From Candidatus Pacearchaeota archaeon (GTDB taxonomy: Archaea; Nanobdellota; Nanobdellia; Pacearchaeales; GW2011-AR1), in the NCBI GenBank assembly GCA_016186365.1, contig JACPLT010000007.1:1-42554 (forward strand): a stretch of DNA of 42,554 bases. The letters are read 5' to 3'. Numbering within the stretch: position 1 is the stretch's first letter; every line of letters starts with the position of its first letter. The position numbers and the translations under genes were made by a program. Under the pieces are notes generated by a model that worked only from the letters and a program-made list of their open reading frames with translations, did not search any database and had not been told where the DNA came from. Below, piece after piece: positions 24,245 through 33,007 of this stretch.

Positions 24245-24904
24245 ATGGAAAAAGAACTCGAAAATTCAATTTTAAAGACAGGAACAAGCCTGGTAGGAAT
24301 AGTCTGCAAAGATGGAATTGTAATGGCAGGAGACAGAAAAGTCACAGCCGGAAATCTTGTTATGGGAAAAAAAGAGCAGAAAGTAGTTCCTATTAATAAT
24401 TATATAGTCGCTTCCTGGACAGGAATGGTAGCTGATGCCCAGTTGCTGAAAAAAGTTGTCGCAGCAGAGCTAAAGCTTAAAGAGCTGAAATGCAAAACCC
24501 GCCCAACAGTAAAAGAAGCAGCCAATCTTTTCTCAATGATAACTTTCCGAAACATAAGGCAGTTCTCATCTATTCCCAGCATAGTTGGAAGCCTGGTAGG
24601 AGGATTTAATGAAGATGGAAGCTGCGAGCTATACACAATTGAGCCTGCAGGAAGCATAATAAAAGTTGAAGAATACGATGCTAACTTCTCAAGCGGTATG
24701 CCGTTTATACTAGGATTTTTAGAAAGAAAATATAAAAAAGATTTATCAGTTAAAGAGGGAGTAGAACTCGCGATAGAAGCTCTTAAATCCTCTACTCAAA
24801 GAGATATCGGCAGCGGTTCTGGAATAGATGTATTCACAATAACAAAAGACGGGATAAAACACGCAATTAAACAGACAATAGAATCCGAATTCAAAGAAGA
24901 CTAG
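24245..24904 (+). CDS. psmB: 20S proteasome beta subunit
   Basis: The 219-residue precursor has a short propeptide (~12-13 residues, ending K-T-G) cut before the catalytic Thr (TSLVGIV). Numbering from that Thr, D17 (AGDRKV) and K33 (EQKVV) are in place, as is the later GSGSGID. These complete the N-terminal nucleophile active site for protein degradation inside the 20S core. The gene lies 17 nt upstream of the aCPSF1 gene and they probably form one transcript. Confidence 0.95.
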   Translation: MEKELENSILKTGTSLVGIVCKDGIVMAGDRKVTAGNLVMGKKEQKVVPINNYIVASWTGMVADAQLLKKVVAAELKLKELKCKTRPTVKEAANLFSMITFRNIRQFSSIPSIVGSLVGGFNEDGSCELYTIEPAGSIIKVEEYDANFSSGMPFILGFLERKYKKDLSVKEGVELAIEALKSSTQRDIGSGSGIDVFTITKDGIKHAIKQTIESEFKED

Positions 24905-24921
24905 ATTTTTATTTATAAAAC

Positions 24922-26808
24922 ATGACAGATATTTTAAAAAGTATATTAAGCGATTTGCCAAATAGTATTACCAGTGCTAATTTTGAAGGAGCAAACATAG
25001 TTCTTTACACAGATGACAGGATATTCTTTTCAGAAGGCGAAGGAAAAATAAAAGCAATTGTAGACAAAATTAAGAAAAGAGTAGAATTAAGGGCAGACGA
25101 AAAAATTTTGTTAAGCCAGGAAGACACTGACAAATCAATAAAAGAAATAGTTCCTGGAGAAGCAGAGATAACAAATATAATTTTTGATGTTCAGAGAAGC
25201 AGCGTGATAATAGAGGCAAAAAAGCCAGGATTGGTAATAGGAAAACAGGGCTCAATACTTCAGGAGATTAAAAGAAAAACTTTCTGGAGCCCCTCAATTC
25301 AAAGAAGCCCTGCTATTCAGAGCAAGATAACAGAAAATATCCGTTCAGTATTGTATTTGAATAATAATTACAGAAGAAAATTTTTAAATGATGTAGGAAA
25401 AAAAATATATTCCGAATGGAATCCTGAAAAAGTTAATGAATGGGTAAGACTTACATTTTTAGGAGCAGGAAGACAGGTTGGAAGAAGCTGTCTGCTTCTT
25501 CACACTCCAATTTCAAAAATTCTATTAGACTGCGGAATTGACATTGCCGCTCAAAACAGCGAGAAGTTTCCTTATTTTGATATTCCAGAATTTGACATAA
25601 ACGCGATTGATGCTGTAATTTTGAGCCACGCTCATCTTGACCATTCTGGAATTCTCCCTTATCTTTACAAAATGGGTTACAAAGGTCCATGTTATATGAC
25701 CCAGCCAACACGAGATATCGCTTCTCTGCTCGCTCTTGATTTGATTGGAGTCGCATACAAAAAAGCTACCTCTCCCTTATACTCTTCAACTGATATTCAG
25801 GAAATGGTTAAGCACAGCATATGTTTAGACTATAATGAAGTAACTGATATCGCTCCAGATGTAAGGCTCACTCTTTACAATGCAGGACACGCTCTAGGCA
25901 GTTCAATAGTTCATCTTAATATTGGGAATGGATTGCATAATCTAGTTTATACTGCTGACTTTAAATTTGGAAAAACAAGACTGCTCGATCCCGCAGCCTG
26001 TATTTTCCCAAGAGTGGAAACTATGATAATTGAATCAACTTACGGAAGCAAGGATGATATCCTGCCTCCAAGAGAGGTTGCAGAAGAACAGCTTATAGAA
26101 ATAATCAATAAAACAATTGAGAGAAAAGGGAAAGTATTAATCCCAGAATTAGGGTTAGGCAGAGCCCAAGAAACAATGCTTATTATTGAAGATGCAATTA
26201 AGCAGGGCAAACTCCCTAAAATCCCGGTTTATATTGATGGAATGATTTGGGATATTAACGCTATTCACACTGCCTATCCGGATTTTCTTTCAGGCAGTGT
26301 TCGCAGTTCTATATTTCAGGATAAAAATCCGTTTGTTTCCGATATATTTAATAGAATTGGAAGCAGTCAGGAGAGAAAGTTAGTATTCGAGTCTGGTCCG
26401 TGTGTTGTTCTAGCAACTTCTGGAATGTTAATGGGAGGAGCATCAGTAGAATATTTTAGGGAGTTTGCAGGAAGCAAAAAGAACAGCATACTCTTTGTTT
26501 GTTATCAGGGGGTTGGAAGTTTGGGAAGACAGGTTCAGGAAGGAGTTAAAGAATTCAAGATGAATAATGACGGAAAAGAAGAAGATATCCAGGTTAATAT
26601 GGAGATTCACACTCTTTTAGGGCTGACAGCCCACTCTGGAAGAAATCAGCTTCTCGCATATATGAATAAATGCCAGCCCCGCCCAAAGAGAGTAATAATA
26701 AATCACGGCGAGGCAAGCAAGTGCCTAGATTTGGCATCAACTATTTACAAGCTGAATAGAATTGAGACAATCGCCCCAAGAAATTTGGAAACAATAAGAA
26801 TAAGATAA
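24922..26808 (+). CDS. KH-domain beta-CASP ribonuclease aCPSF1 (FttA)
   Basis: The 628-residue protein begins with two KH-like domains (~1-165; VIGKQGS is the GxxG loop). The metallo-beta-lactamase fold carries H236-A-H238-L-D240-H241, then NAGHALGSS, YTADFKFG, a beta-CASP region (IESTYGS, PELGLGRAQE, ATSGMLMGG) and C-terminal GLTAHSGR and NHGE. This is the archaeal factor that cleaves nascent RNA 3' ends and drives transcription termination. Size and domain order are standard. Confidence 0.95.
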   Translation: MTDILKSILSDLPNSITSANFEGANIVLYTDDRIFFSEGEGKIKAIVDKIKKRVELRADEKILLSQEDTDKSIKEIVPGEAEITNIIFDVQRSSVIIEAKKPGLVIGKQGSILQEIKRKTFWSPSIQRSPAIQSKITENIRSVLYLNNNYRRKFLNDVGKKIYSEWNPEKVNEWVRLTFLGAGRQVGRSCLLLHTPISKILLDCGIDIAAQNSEKFPYFDIPEFDINAIDAVILSHAHLDHSGILPYLYKMGYKGPCYMTQPTRDIASLLALDLIGVAYKKATSPLYSSTDIQEMVKHSICLDYNEVTDIAPDVRLTLYNAGHALGSSIVHLNIGNGLHNLVYTADFKFGKTRLLDPAACIFPRVETMIIESTYGSKDDILPPREVAEEQLIEIINKTIERKGKVLIPELGLGRAQETMLIIEDAIKQGKLPKIPVYIDGMIWDINAIHTAYPDFLSGSVRSSIFQDKNPFVSDIFNRIGSSQERKLVFESGPCVVLATSGMLMGGASVEYFREFAGSKKNSILFVCYQGVGSLGRQVQEGVKEFKMNNDGKEEDIQVNMEIHTLLGLTAHSGRNQLLAYMNKCQPRPKRVIINHGEASKCLDLASTIYKLNRIETIAPRNLETIRIR

Positions 26809-26880
26809 AAAAAGAAAAAGAAAAAACCAATCTTGATAAGTTTATAATTAGAAATGTGTTTTGATTCTTAATGATTTAAT

Positions 26881-26920
26881 CGAAAGGTTTATAAACTATA
26901 GCAACTATAGTAACTATAGG
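26881..26920 (+). promoter_or_regulatory. Promoter with three 9-bp direct repeats before the RelBE-type pair
   Basis: CGAAAGGTTTATAAAC (26881-26896) is a BRE/TATA element. It is overlapped by AACTATAGC, AACTATAGT and AACTATAGG in perfect 9-bp register (26894-26920), ending 4 nt before the ATG. Each unit holds the self-complementary hexamer CTATAG, so each may be a dimer half-site array for the antitoxin. Confidence 0.65.
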
Positions 26921-26924
26921 GAAC

Positions 26925-27137
26925 ATGGAAACAACAACAATTCAGCTAAGCAATGAAACCAAAGAAAAAATATCTTCTTTTGGTATGAAAGGTGAAAGCT
27001 ATGACACTATTTTAAGAAGAATTTATGCTTTGGCAGTCAAAGAGCAGCTAAAAGAGTTCTTGCTTTCATCAGAAAACACGATTTCTATTGAAGAGGCAAG
27101 AAGAGAAATCAACAAAAAATGGCCAAGGTCGAAATAG
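26925..27137 (+). CDS. RelB-type antitoxin
   Basis: The 70-residue protein starts METTTIQLSNETKEKISSFGMKGESYDTILRRI, a ribbon-helix-helix pattern common in archaeal antitoxins. It is followed by an acidic/basic helix that would wrap the toxin. Its 3' end overlaps the RelE-type toxin gene by 19 nt. The operator-like repeats upstream support autoregulation. Confidence 0.8.
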   Translation: METTTIQLSNETKEKISSFGMKGESYDTILRRIYALAVKEQLKEFLLSSENTISIEEARREINKKWPRSK

Positions 27138-27463
27138 TTCTTCCATTATTTGAAGAAATTCAAAAAAAATTTAAAGGAGAAGCTCATGAGATTATTGATC
27201 TCATGGAGAACTTAGAAACAAACCCTCATAAAGGAAAATTGCTGGGAAATGTTGCAGGAATAGTTATAAAGGAGATAAAATATAGAAATTTTCGATTTTA
27301 TTTTATCACCGAAGGATATAAATTAAAATTTTTTGATGAACAAACATTAACAGATTTATTAATAAGATTTGTAAGAATGTCAGATAAAAAAGACCAGCAA
27401 AAAACAATTGATGAAATAAGAAGAATACTTATTAATTTTGGTCCAGAAGCTTTTAATTCATAA
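27119..27463 (+). CDS. RelE/ParE-family toxin
   Basis: The 114-residue protein has the RelE-fold pattern: an N-terminal helix with FKGEAHEIIDLMENLETNPHKGKLL, then strands GIVIKEIKYRNFRFYFI and YKLKFF. RelE toxins cut mRNA on ribosomes and ParE relatives inhibit gyrase; I cannot tell which applies. The extended C-terminal helix is longer than average. It overlaps its antitoxin, and the reading frame is intact. Confidence 0.78.
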   Translation: MAKVEIVLPLFEEIQKKFKGEAHEIIDLMENLETNPHKGKLLGNVAGIVIKEIKYRNFRFYFITEGYKLKFFDEQTLTDLLIRFVRMSDKKDQQKTIDEIRRILINFGPEAFNS

Positions 27464-27571
27464 AAATTAATTCTCAAAATTCTCCAGAACAAATCTCACT
27501 TCAGGATTTCCCAAACATGAACAAAACTAATATTATAAAAATTTCTGAATAATCTATAGAATAAGATAACT

Positions 27572-27585
27572 CAAACTTTATAAAC
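27572..27585 (+). promoter_or_regulatory. Promoter of the presenilin-like protease
   Basis: AAACTTTATAAACT lies about 35-45 nt before the ATG at 27620, which follows GAAAAAGAGAAAA. The spacing fits an archaeal TATA box. The remainder of 27464-27571 shows no gene. Confidence 0.5.
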
Positions 27586-27619
27586 TTCTTATTTTATATT
27601 AACATAGAAAAAGAGAAAA

Positions 27620-28576
27620 ATGAAGCACAATATTAAAATAACCCTGCTATTGATTGGAATGTTCTTTATAACCCAGCTAATTGGGTTGGCAGTTATCAAT
27701 TCCTACTCTCCTTATCAAGAAATTTCTTATAACCAAACTTCTGGCGAATATGAAAATATTACAATTTCAAAAGAGCTTCCCTACGGGCTTCAGCCCCCTG
27801 AAATCTCTCCGGAGATTTCCCTGACTAGCATAGTTGTTGCAATGATTATCTCTATAATTTTAATTCTCGTTTTAATGAAAATACAGGCGAAAATATTCAT
27901 AAGACTATGGTTCTTTTTAGTTATAGTAATTGCTCTTGCAATAGTGTTCTATTCTGCAATAAGTGGCGTTAACTATGCCCCATATATCGCGCTAGTCATA
28001 GCTCTTCCTCTGGCTTTCTTTAAAATATTCAGGAGAAATATTATTGTTCATAACCTGACAGAGTTGCTAATCTATCCAGGAATAGCTGTCATTTTTGTTT
28101 CAATCCTAAGTTTTTGGACAATAATAATCCTGCTTATACTAATTTCTGCTTATGATATTTATGCTGTTAATTATGCGGGCTTCATGCAAAAAATGGCAAA
28201 ATACCAGATTAATACAGTAAAAATATTTTCTGGATTTTTTGTTCCCTATGCAGACAAAAAAACAAAACAAAAAATAAATTTTTTAAAAGACAAATATAAA
28301 AATAATATTCCTGACAAAGTTATAAGGAAAAACAAGATAAAAGTAAGTCTTGCAATTTTAGGCGGCGGCGATGTAGTCTTCCCCATTATTTTAGCAGGAG
28401 TTGTTTTGCGCTCATTTGGTTTGATTCCTGCTCTCCTAGTTTCCGTCTTCGCCACATTCGGCCTGATTTATCTTTTTGTCTCGGCAAAAAAAGGCAAGTT
28501 TTATCCCGCAATGCCTTTCATAACAGCTGGCTGTTTTATTGGGCTGATACTTGCTTTTCTTCTTAATTTGATTTGA
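27620..28576 (+). CDS. Presenilin/signal-peptide-peptidase-like intramembrane aspartyl protease
   Basis: The 318-residue protein has about nine hydrophobic helices. The catalytic pair is present: Y178-D179 (SAYDIYAVNY) in one helix and G248-G-G-D251 (LGGGDVVFP) in the next helical pair. P296-A-M corresponds to the PAL motif. This is the archaeal PSH family, which cleaves membrane-embedded peptides. It is larger than a minimal PSH because of an N-terminal loop rich in Pro and Glu. It may clear signal peptides of the many exported proteins nearby; that link is inference. Confidence 0.88.
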   Translation: MKHNIKITLLLIGMFFITQLIGLAVINSYSPYQEISYNQTSGEYENITISKELPYGLQPPEISPEISLTSIVVAMIISIILILVLMKIQAKIFIRLWFFLVIVIALAIVFYSAISGVNYAPYIALVIALPLAFFKIFRRNIIVHNLTELLIYPGIAVIFVSILSFWTIIILLILISAYDIYAVNYAGFMQKMAKYQINTVKIFSGFFVPYADKKTKQKINFLKDKYKNNIPDKVIRKNKIKVSLAILGGGDVVFPIILAGVVLRSFGLIPALLVSVFATFGLIYLFVSAKKGKFYPAMPFITAGCFIGLILAFLLNLI

Positions 28577-28580
28577 TTTT

Positions 28581-29153
28581 TTATCTAATTTTTAATCTTC
28601 TATTAATTCTTCTTATCGCACATCTAGTAATCTGTTCATACGCCCATACCAATTTTCCAGTATTCTCGGTATTATCATCTTCAAATTTATCCCCATATTT
28701 TTGAAATCTGCCTGAAAGTTGATTCATGTATTCCATTCCAAATATAACTGGAAATACTATTGTTTTGCTCCCTTTCTTAACAACAGGGTCATGAACCACC
28801 CTAAAAGTAGAATCAGAAAGAATAGTGCCTCTGTCCATATTCACCAATGCTTCAGAGGAATCAGTAATATCTTCCTCTCTTCCAGCAATAACTATAAGAG
28901 CAGGGTCACTATCTACATAAAATCTCCCCTGCTCATAATGGATTGGGCTCTTAGAATATGCAAGTGAAGTATAAACACTTCCTATAAGATTGCTATAAAA
29001 CCTCTTCATTCCACATTCCCTATCTTTATCATCTATGACAAAATAATGCCCCCAAAATCTTTCACCTTCCAAAATAGCGTTGATATTTCTTACGGGAGTT
29101 CCATGGATAAACACCCTTGTTTCAGGAATCAAAAAGTTTTCTATGTTTTGCAT
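28581..29153 (-). CDS. Hypothetical protein, possibly ADP-ribosyltransferase-like
   Basis: The 190-residue soluble protein has FIHGTPVRNINAILEGERFWG near the N-terminus, reminiscent of the HGT...IL..G start of some ADP-ribosyltransferase folds. A central YSNLIGSVYTSLAYSKSP resembles their STS/Y-type strand. These are weak similarities and I do not assign activity. It is convergent with the protease gene, 4 nt apart. A promoter-like element upstream lies beyond family A copy 3, so its transcript would start inside that element. Confidence 0.5.
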   Translation of the reverse strand: MQNIENFLIPETRVFIHGTPVRNINAILEGERFWGHYFVIDDKDRECGMKRFYSNLIGSVYTSLAYSKSPIHYEQGRFYVDSDPALIVIAGREEDITDSSEALVNMDRGTILSDSTFRVVHDPVVKKGSKTIVFPVIFGMEYMNQLSGRFQKYGDKFEDDNTENTGKLVWAYEQITRCAIRRINRRLKIR

Positions 29154-29183
29154 TTCTTGTTCTGTATTTTTTTGTTTATATTT

Positions 29184-29342
29184 GTTAAGTAAACCTTGTA
29201 AGTTAACATCCCCGCGGATTGAATATTATTACCTAGAATTTTATTTGTTTCCCCCTATTTATTGAGGGGAAAAAATCAAATTTTGGTTATACTATTAATT
29301 TAACGCTAAGCAGGGGATGTCAAGTTTGATTGTTTACTTAAC
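29184..29342. repeat. Family A palindromic repeat, copy 3 (best preserved)
   Basis: The 159-bp element has perfect 11-bp terminal inverted repeats GTTAAGTAAAC and GTTTACTTAAC. AACATCCCCGC and GCAGGGGATGT form the next arm pair. A 46-nt core (29237-29282) closes on CCCCC...GGGG. Its right arm is the inverse of the left arm of copy 4 with one mismatch in 36 bases. No coding capacity. Confidence 0.9.
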
Positions 29343-29351
29343 CATATTTCT

Positions 29352-29417
29352 ATATTTATAAATCTTGCTTATTTGTTCTCACTTAATAAAAGTAACAAAC
29401 GCAAAGATTTATAAACC
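29352..29417. promoter_or_regulatory. Divergent promoters flanking family A copy 3 and the TrmB-type gene
   Basis: On the minus strand, AGCAAGATTTATAAATAT (about 29352-29370) directs transcription into family A copy 3 and on to the gene at 29153. On the plus strand, CGCAAAGATTTATAAACC (29400-29417) directs transcription of the TrmB-type gene, whose leader contains CTGCTGTATAGTAG, a possible operator. Confidence 0.6.
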
Positions 29418-29458
29418 CTCATTCCTGCTGTATAGTAGTAAAAATAATCAGATATAAA

Positions 29459-30235
29459 ATGATGCAAAAAAACGATATAATAAATAAGATAAGGCAGTAT
29501 TTTGGATTGAATATTTATGAAACCAAAGTTTGGCTAGCCCTGCTTAACAAGGGGATAGCTTCTGCAGGAGAAGTTGCAGAGATTTCTGGAGTTCCAAGAA
29601 GCAGGACATACGATGTTTTAGAAGGATTGGAAAAACAGGGATATGCAATTGAAAAAATAGGGAAACCTACAAAATATATCGCAGTAAAACCTAATTTTGT
29701 TATAGAAAAACTTAAGAAAAAAGCAGTTATGGGTGCCGACGAAAAAATTAAAGTTCTTGACAATCTTAAAGGAACTAAAGAATATGAGGAATTAGAATCT
29801 ATACATACCTCTTCTGTCTCTCAGATAAAAAGAGAGGATATAAGCGGAGCAATAAAAGGAAAATCAACAATAATGAGCCACGCCAGAGAAATTCTTGAAA
29901 ATGCAGAAAAAGAAATAATAATCTGCATGCCAGCCCAGGAATTTTTAGACAGGTCAAGATTATTTTCAGGGTTATTTGAAAGGCTAAAAAGCAATAAAAT
30001 AAGTGTAAGGCTGGCATTAAGCGGAGCAGACGAAGACTTAAAGAAAATAGCTGATAGGTATAATGTTAAGCCAGTTAAAACAGAGCTTAAATCAAAATTC
30101 TTTATAATTGACAGAAAGCAGGTTTTATTCTCCTTAACCGATACAAATACTGATGATGAAGAAATCGCAATCTGGCTTAATTCAGACTTTTTCGCATCCG
30201 CATTCGCTTCTTTATTTGACTTAACCTTGAAATAA
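29459..30235 (+). CDS. TrmB-family transcriptional regulator
   Basis: The 258-residue protein has an N-terminal winged HTH (~8-75; GLNIYETKVWLALLNKG, GEVAEISGVPRSRTYDVLEGLEKQGY), the hallmark of TrmB-type sensors. A coiled linker (~80-110) and a C-terminal phospholipase D-like/TrmB effector-binding domain (~130-258; IIICMPAQEF, FFIIDRKQVLFSLT) follow. Archaeal TrmB members regulate sugar metabolism or other operons. The ligand here is unknown. The start codon may be either of two adjacent ATGs. Confidence 0.85.
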   Translation: MMQKNDIINKIRQYFGLNIYETKVWLALLNKGIASAGEVAEISGVPRSRTYDVLEGLEKQGYAIEKIGKPTKYIAVKPNFVIEKLKKKAVMGADEKIKVLDNLKGTKEYEELESIHTSSVSQIKREDISGAIKGKSTIMSHAREILENAEKEIIICMPAQEFLDRSRLFSGLFERLKSNKISVRLALSGADEDLKKIADRYNVKPVKTELKSKFFIIDRKQVLFSLTDTNTDDEEIAIWLNSDFFASAFASLFDLTLK

Positions 30236-30271
30236 GATGTAATATTTAAATAAATTTTTTATTATAGATAA

Positions 30272-30883
30272 ATGAAAGAAGAAAAACCTAATATAATATG
30301 GAGAGCTTATGAAAATTTAGATAACTTCCTTTTATATTCAGCAGAAAAAGCAGTTCATGCCTGGAATTGGACAACAGGAAAAACAAAAGCAGATTTGGCT
30401 AATTTGTTTTGTGATATGAAAGCAATAACTTTTTCAATAGGGGCAATTTCTTCTGGCCCATTAGCTGGAATTCTTGTTACACCAATAGTGTTGTATGCTA
30501 TTCATCGCAATCAATTAGGACAGAGAGATATTGAAAAACTTGAAGTAGAAGCACTAAATAGTTCTGCATTAAATCATGAAGTTGTAAAATATAAATCTGA
30601 TTGTAAGGCTGCTTCTGCTATTGGTTTATCCTTTTTTTCTTGTCTTGAACTTCTTTCTTTTATAAATCCCAAAGAAGCAGAAAAATATCATTTATTTGGA
30701 GCAGGAATGTTATTTAATTCAGCATCTTGTTATGTAATGAGAACCGACTATCTCCCGCCGAGAAAAAGTGTTGTAAAAAGAGCAAAAGAAAAGCTAACTG
30801 AAATGTTGCAGGAATATAGAGAAAAACAAAAATCTAAAAAACCAATTCCTCAACCAATTCCTTATTTAATCAGAGAAGATTAA
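30272..30883 (+). CDS. Hypothetical membrane protein
   Basis: The 203-residue protein has hydrophobic segments at ~50-75 (AITFSIGAISSGPLAGILVTPIVLYAI) and ~115-150 (AASAIGLSFFSCLELLSF, YHLFGAGMLFNSASCYV), so about three to four membrane helices. The C-terminal tail is basic and Pro-rich (KKPIPQPIPYLI). A TATA-like TAATATTTAAATAA about 20-30 nt upstream predicts a nearly leaderless message. Its last 14 nt overlap the 3' end of the convergent CCA-adding enzyme gene. No family recognised. Confidence 0.5.
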   Translation: MKEEKPNIIWRAYENLDNFLLYSAEKAVHAWNWTTGKTKADLANLFCDMKAITFSIGAISSGPLAGILVTPIVLYAIHRNQLGQRDIEKLEVEALNSSALNHEVVKYKSDCKAASAIGLSFFSCLELLSFINPKEAEKYHLFGAGMLFNSASCYVMRTDYLPPRKSVVKRAKEKLTEMLQEYREKQKSKKPIPQPIPYLIRED

Positions 30884-32132
30884 GCTCATCAATCCCCATT
30901 TCTCTCATCTCTCTATCTTTCTTATTCTTAAAATCAGAAAAAAATTCTAAAAAGCTGTTATAATTTTTCTCTTTGGCATAAACCCTCTTATTCTTAATCA
31001 CTATGCTTTTATGCTCTTTTTTAAATCTCTCAACCGCCTCTTTCATTTTAATTGGCGGCCCGCTAATAATAATATCTTTTCTCCTTTTTAAAATAAAAAA
31101 TAAGCTCGCCTCTTTCTCTTCATTATAAAAAAATTCCTTTCTTAATATCTCAAAATTCTTTTCAATCTTATCGTTTATAAAATGATAAAACTTAAGGAGT
31201 TTGCTTCCTGCAATATCTCCCTCTTGTTTTTCTGTATGCACTTTAATTATAAAAAATTCAGCTTTCTTTTTCCCAGCCATTCTTTTCATTCCATCACTAT
31301 CTATCTTCTTCATCTCAAAAAATCCATCATTAGGATTTTTGAGGAATTTTTTGCATGTCTCTTTAAACCTTAAAAAAGTTTCAGAAGAAAGAGCAGCAAC
31401 CGCATTTCTCTCTTTAAAAGTTGGGTCAACAAATACTACCGGAGAAGTCAATTTTGCCTCATTCAAATTAGTTAGTATATCTTCTTTATTTTTATAATGC
31501 TTTTCAGGGTCAATAATAATCTGCCCCTTTGATTTAGCCGCCGCTTTTATAAAATTTAAAAAACTTTTGTAATGAACAATCAGCAGTTCAAGGGCATATC
31601 CTGAAAACCCTTTTATATAAGACTCAGCTCCATAGCAATTATTCGCTCTGCAGAATGATTTTGCCAGAACAATCTCTCCAGGAAGATTAGTATTGCTTTT
31701 TATCTTCTTAGTTATATAATCCACATGAAAATAGCTCAAATCAGTGACATTTCTCATCTCTTTAGGCTTGGTTATCTTTATTATCGGGATAATCTCAAAT
31801 ATCACCTCTTTATCTTTTAAGTTGAAATAATCTCTTGAGCCGTGTACTCTTTCTGCATTTTCTATAAGTGTTGAAAGCTTCTCTGCCAGCTCTTCATCCT
31901 TATACTCTTTTGAAAATCTCACAAATATATCTACATCATATTTTTCTTTCTTCAGCAGTGTTTTTTTAGCTAGACTTCCACCAATAAAAACGTCTGCCTT
32001 TATCTTTTTCTCTCTTATCTTTCTTTCTATACTTCTGCAAAACTCTTTTGCTTTTCTTTCTATCTCTTCAAGTTCGGTCTTGCTTATCACAACTCTCTCT
32101 TTTTGCTTTTTAAGAATGCTTTCTATTTTCAT
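30870..32132 (-). CDS. cca: Archaeal (class I) CCA-adding tRNA nucleotidyltransferase
   Basis: The 420-residue enzyme has the class I nucleotidyltransferase motif G51-G-S53...D66-V-D68. A central domain (YGAESYIKGFSGYALELLIVHYKSF) and a C-terminal tail/RNA-binding domain follow. It adds or repairs the CCA end of tRNAs. It overlaps the upstream Zn-ribbon gene by 4 nt (ATGA-type), so it belongs to the minus-strand translation-related cluster. Length is typical for the archaeal class. Confidence 0.92.
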   Translation of the reverse strand: MKIESILKKQKERVVISKTELEEIERKAKEFCRSIERKIREKKIKADVFIGGSLAKKTLLKKEKYDVDIFVRFSKEYKDEELAEKLSTLIENAERVHGSRDYFNLKDKEVIFEIIPIIKITKPKEMRNVTDLSYFHVDYITKKIKSNTNLPGEIVLAKSFCRANNCYGAESYIKGFSGYALELLIVHYKSFLNFIKAAAKSKGQIIIDPEKHYKNKEDILTNLNEAKLTSPVVFVDPTFKERNAVAALSSETFLRFKETCKKFLKNPNDGFFEMKKIDSDGMKRMAGKKKAEFFIIKVHTEKQEGDIAGSKLLKFYHFINDKIEKNFEILRKEFFYNEEKEASLFFILKRRKDIIISGPPIKMKEAVERFKKEHKSIVIKNKRVYAKEKNYNSFLEFFSDFKNKKDREMREMGIDELNLL

Positions 32133-32539
32133 ATCCCTATCCCATCTTTTTTATCCAGCTCTTCTGAACTTTTTTTAAATGTATACGCCAGGTCAATTAT
32201 ATATTTTCCCTCTCCCAGCTTATAGATTAACGGCCTCTTTCCGCTGAATAAATTAACAACATCAATCTCGAATTTTCCAGGTCCGATAACTCTGACAGAC
32301 TCTAAATCCAGTATTATTGGCTCTTCCTCTTCTATCCCTGCTATCTCCCTGACCTCTTCCTCTATTTTCCTCTTCCCCTCTTCAGGAAGTTCCAAAACTT
32401 CTACTTTTTCTTTCTTCAGTTTCTCATAACTTTCATCTTTGATATAAAAGAAAAAATGACTGCCACAGCTGCATCCTTCTATAAGCTCTTTTGACGCATT
32501 AGGGTATATCTTGCTGCAATGAACGCATTGATGTGCCAT
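32129..32539 (-). CDS. Archaeal Zn-ribbon protein of the GTPase/DUF2073 cluster
   Basis: The 136-residue protein has an N-terminal zinc ribbon C5-x2-C8 ... C28-x-C30 (QCVHCSKIY, GCSCGSHFF). A charged linker and a beta-rich C-terminal domain (RVIGPGKFEIDVVNLFSGKRPLIYKLGEGKYIIDL) follow. This layout matches a conserved archaeal Zn-ribbon family found beside the Era-like GTPase and the DUF2073-type protein. Its biochemical role is unknown; nucleic-acid or ribosome-related work is inferred from context. A TATA-like AGTTATTTAAACC upstream may give an internal promoter. Confidence 0.8.
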   Translation of the reverse strand: MAHQCVHCSKIYPNASKELIEGCSCGSHFFFYIKDESYEKLKKEKVEVLELPEEGKRKIEEEVREIAGIEEEEPIILDLESVRVIGPGKFEIDVVNLFSGKRPLIYKLGEGKYIIDLAYTFKKSSEELDKKDGIGI

Positions 32540-32600
32540 TTTATTATCCTCTGTACTTAATGATGCATAATTGGTTTAAATAACTTATGGCAGAAATAGA

Positions 32601-32990
32601 TTATCTCTTCAGCATCAAATCAATCTTGCTCGGATCTTTCTTTATCTCCTTAACAACCGCCGCCGGCCCTATAATTGTCAGAGCATCCCTATCTCCAACC
32701 AACGCCCTCGCCATTCTTATCCTTACTTTAGACATAAAATCATTATCTTCATTCTTTCCCTGAATTACTGCTAATTCCACTCCCCTGAAATTTTTAATCC
32801 TTCCAACTAGCGCCATAGTACTTTGTATTAAACTGGCTTCTTCTGTGGCTTCAAGCCTTCCCTGAAGTATGACAATCCTGTCTTTTAATACCACATCGAG
32901 TATCTTTTTCACTCTCTTCATGCTATCCAGTTTTTCTATATCTGAATAGGGTATAAAACTTAATGTCAGCTTCCTGTCTTTTGTGCTCAT
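32601..32990 (-). CDS. DUF2073-type conserved archaeal protein
   Basis: The 129-residue protein starts STKDRKLTLSFIPYSDIEKLDSM and contains VKDRIVILQGRLEATEEASLIQSTM and RDALTIIGPAAVVKEIKKDP. This is the pattern of the archaeal DUF2073 family, which co-occurs with an Era-like GTPase and a Zn-ribbon protein. It lies 17 nt downstream of the GTPase gene. Function is not established; a role with the GTPase is inferred from conserved neighbourhood. Confidence 0.82.
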   Translation of the reverse strand: MSTKDRKLTLSFIPYSDIEKLDSMKRVKKILDVVLKDRIVILQGRLEATEEASLIQSTMALVGRIKNFRGVELAVIQGKNEDNDFMSKVRIRMARALVGDRDALTIIGPAAVVKEIKKDPSKIDLMLKR

Positions 32991-33007
32991 AAACTTTTTC
33001 CTCTTTT

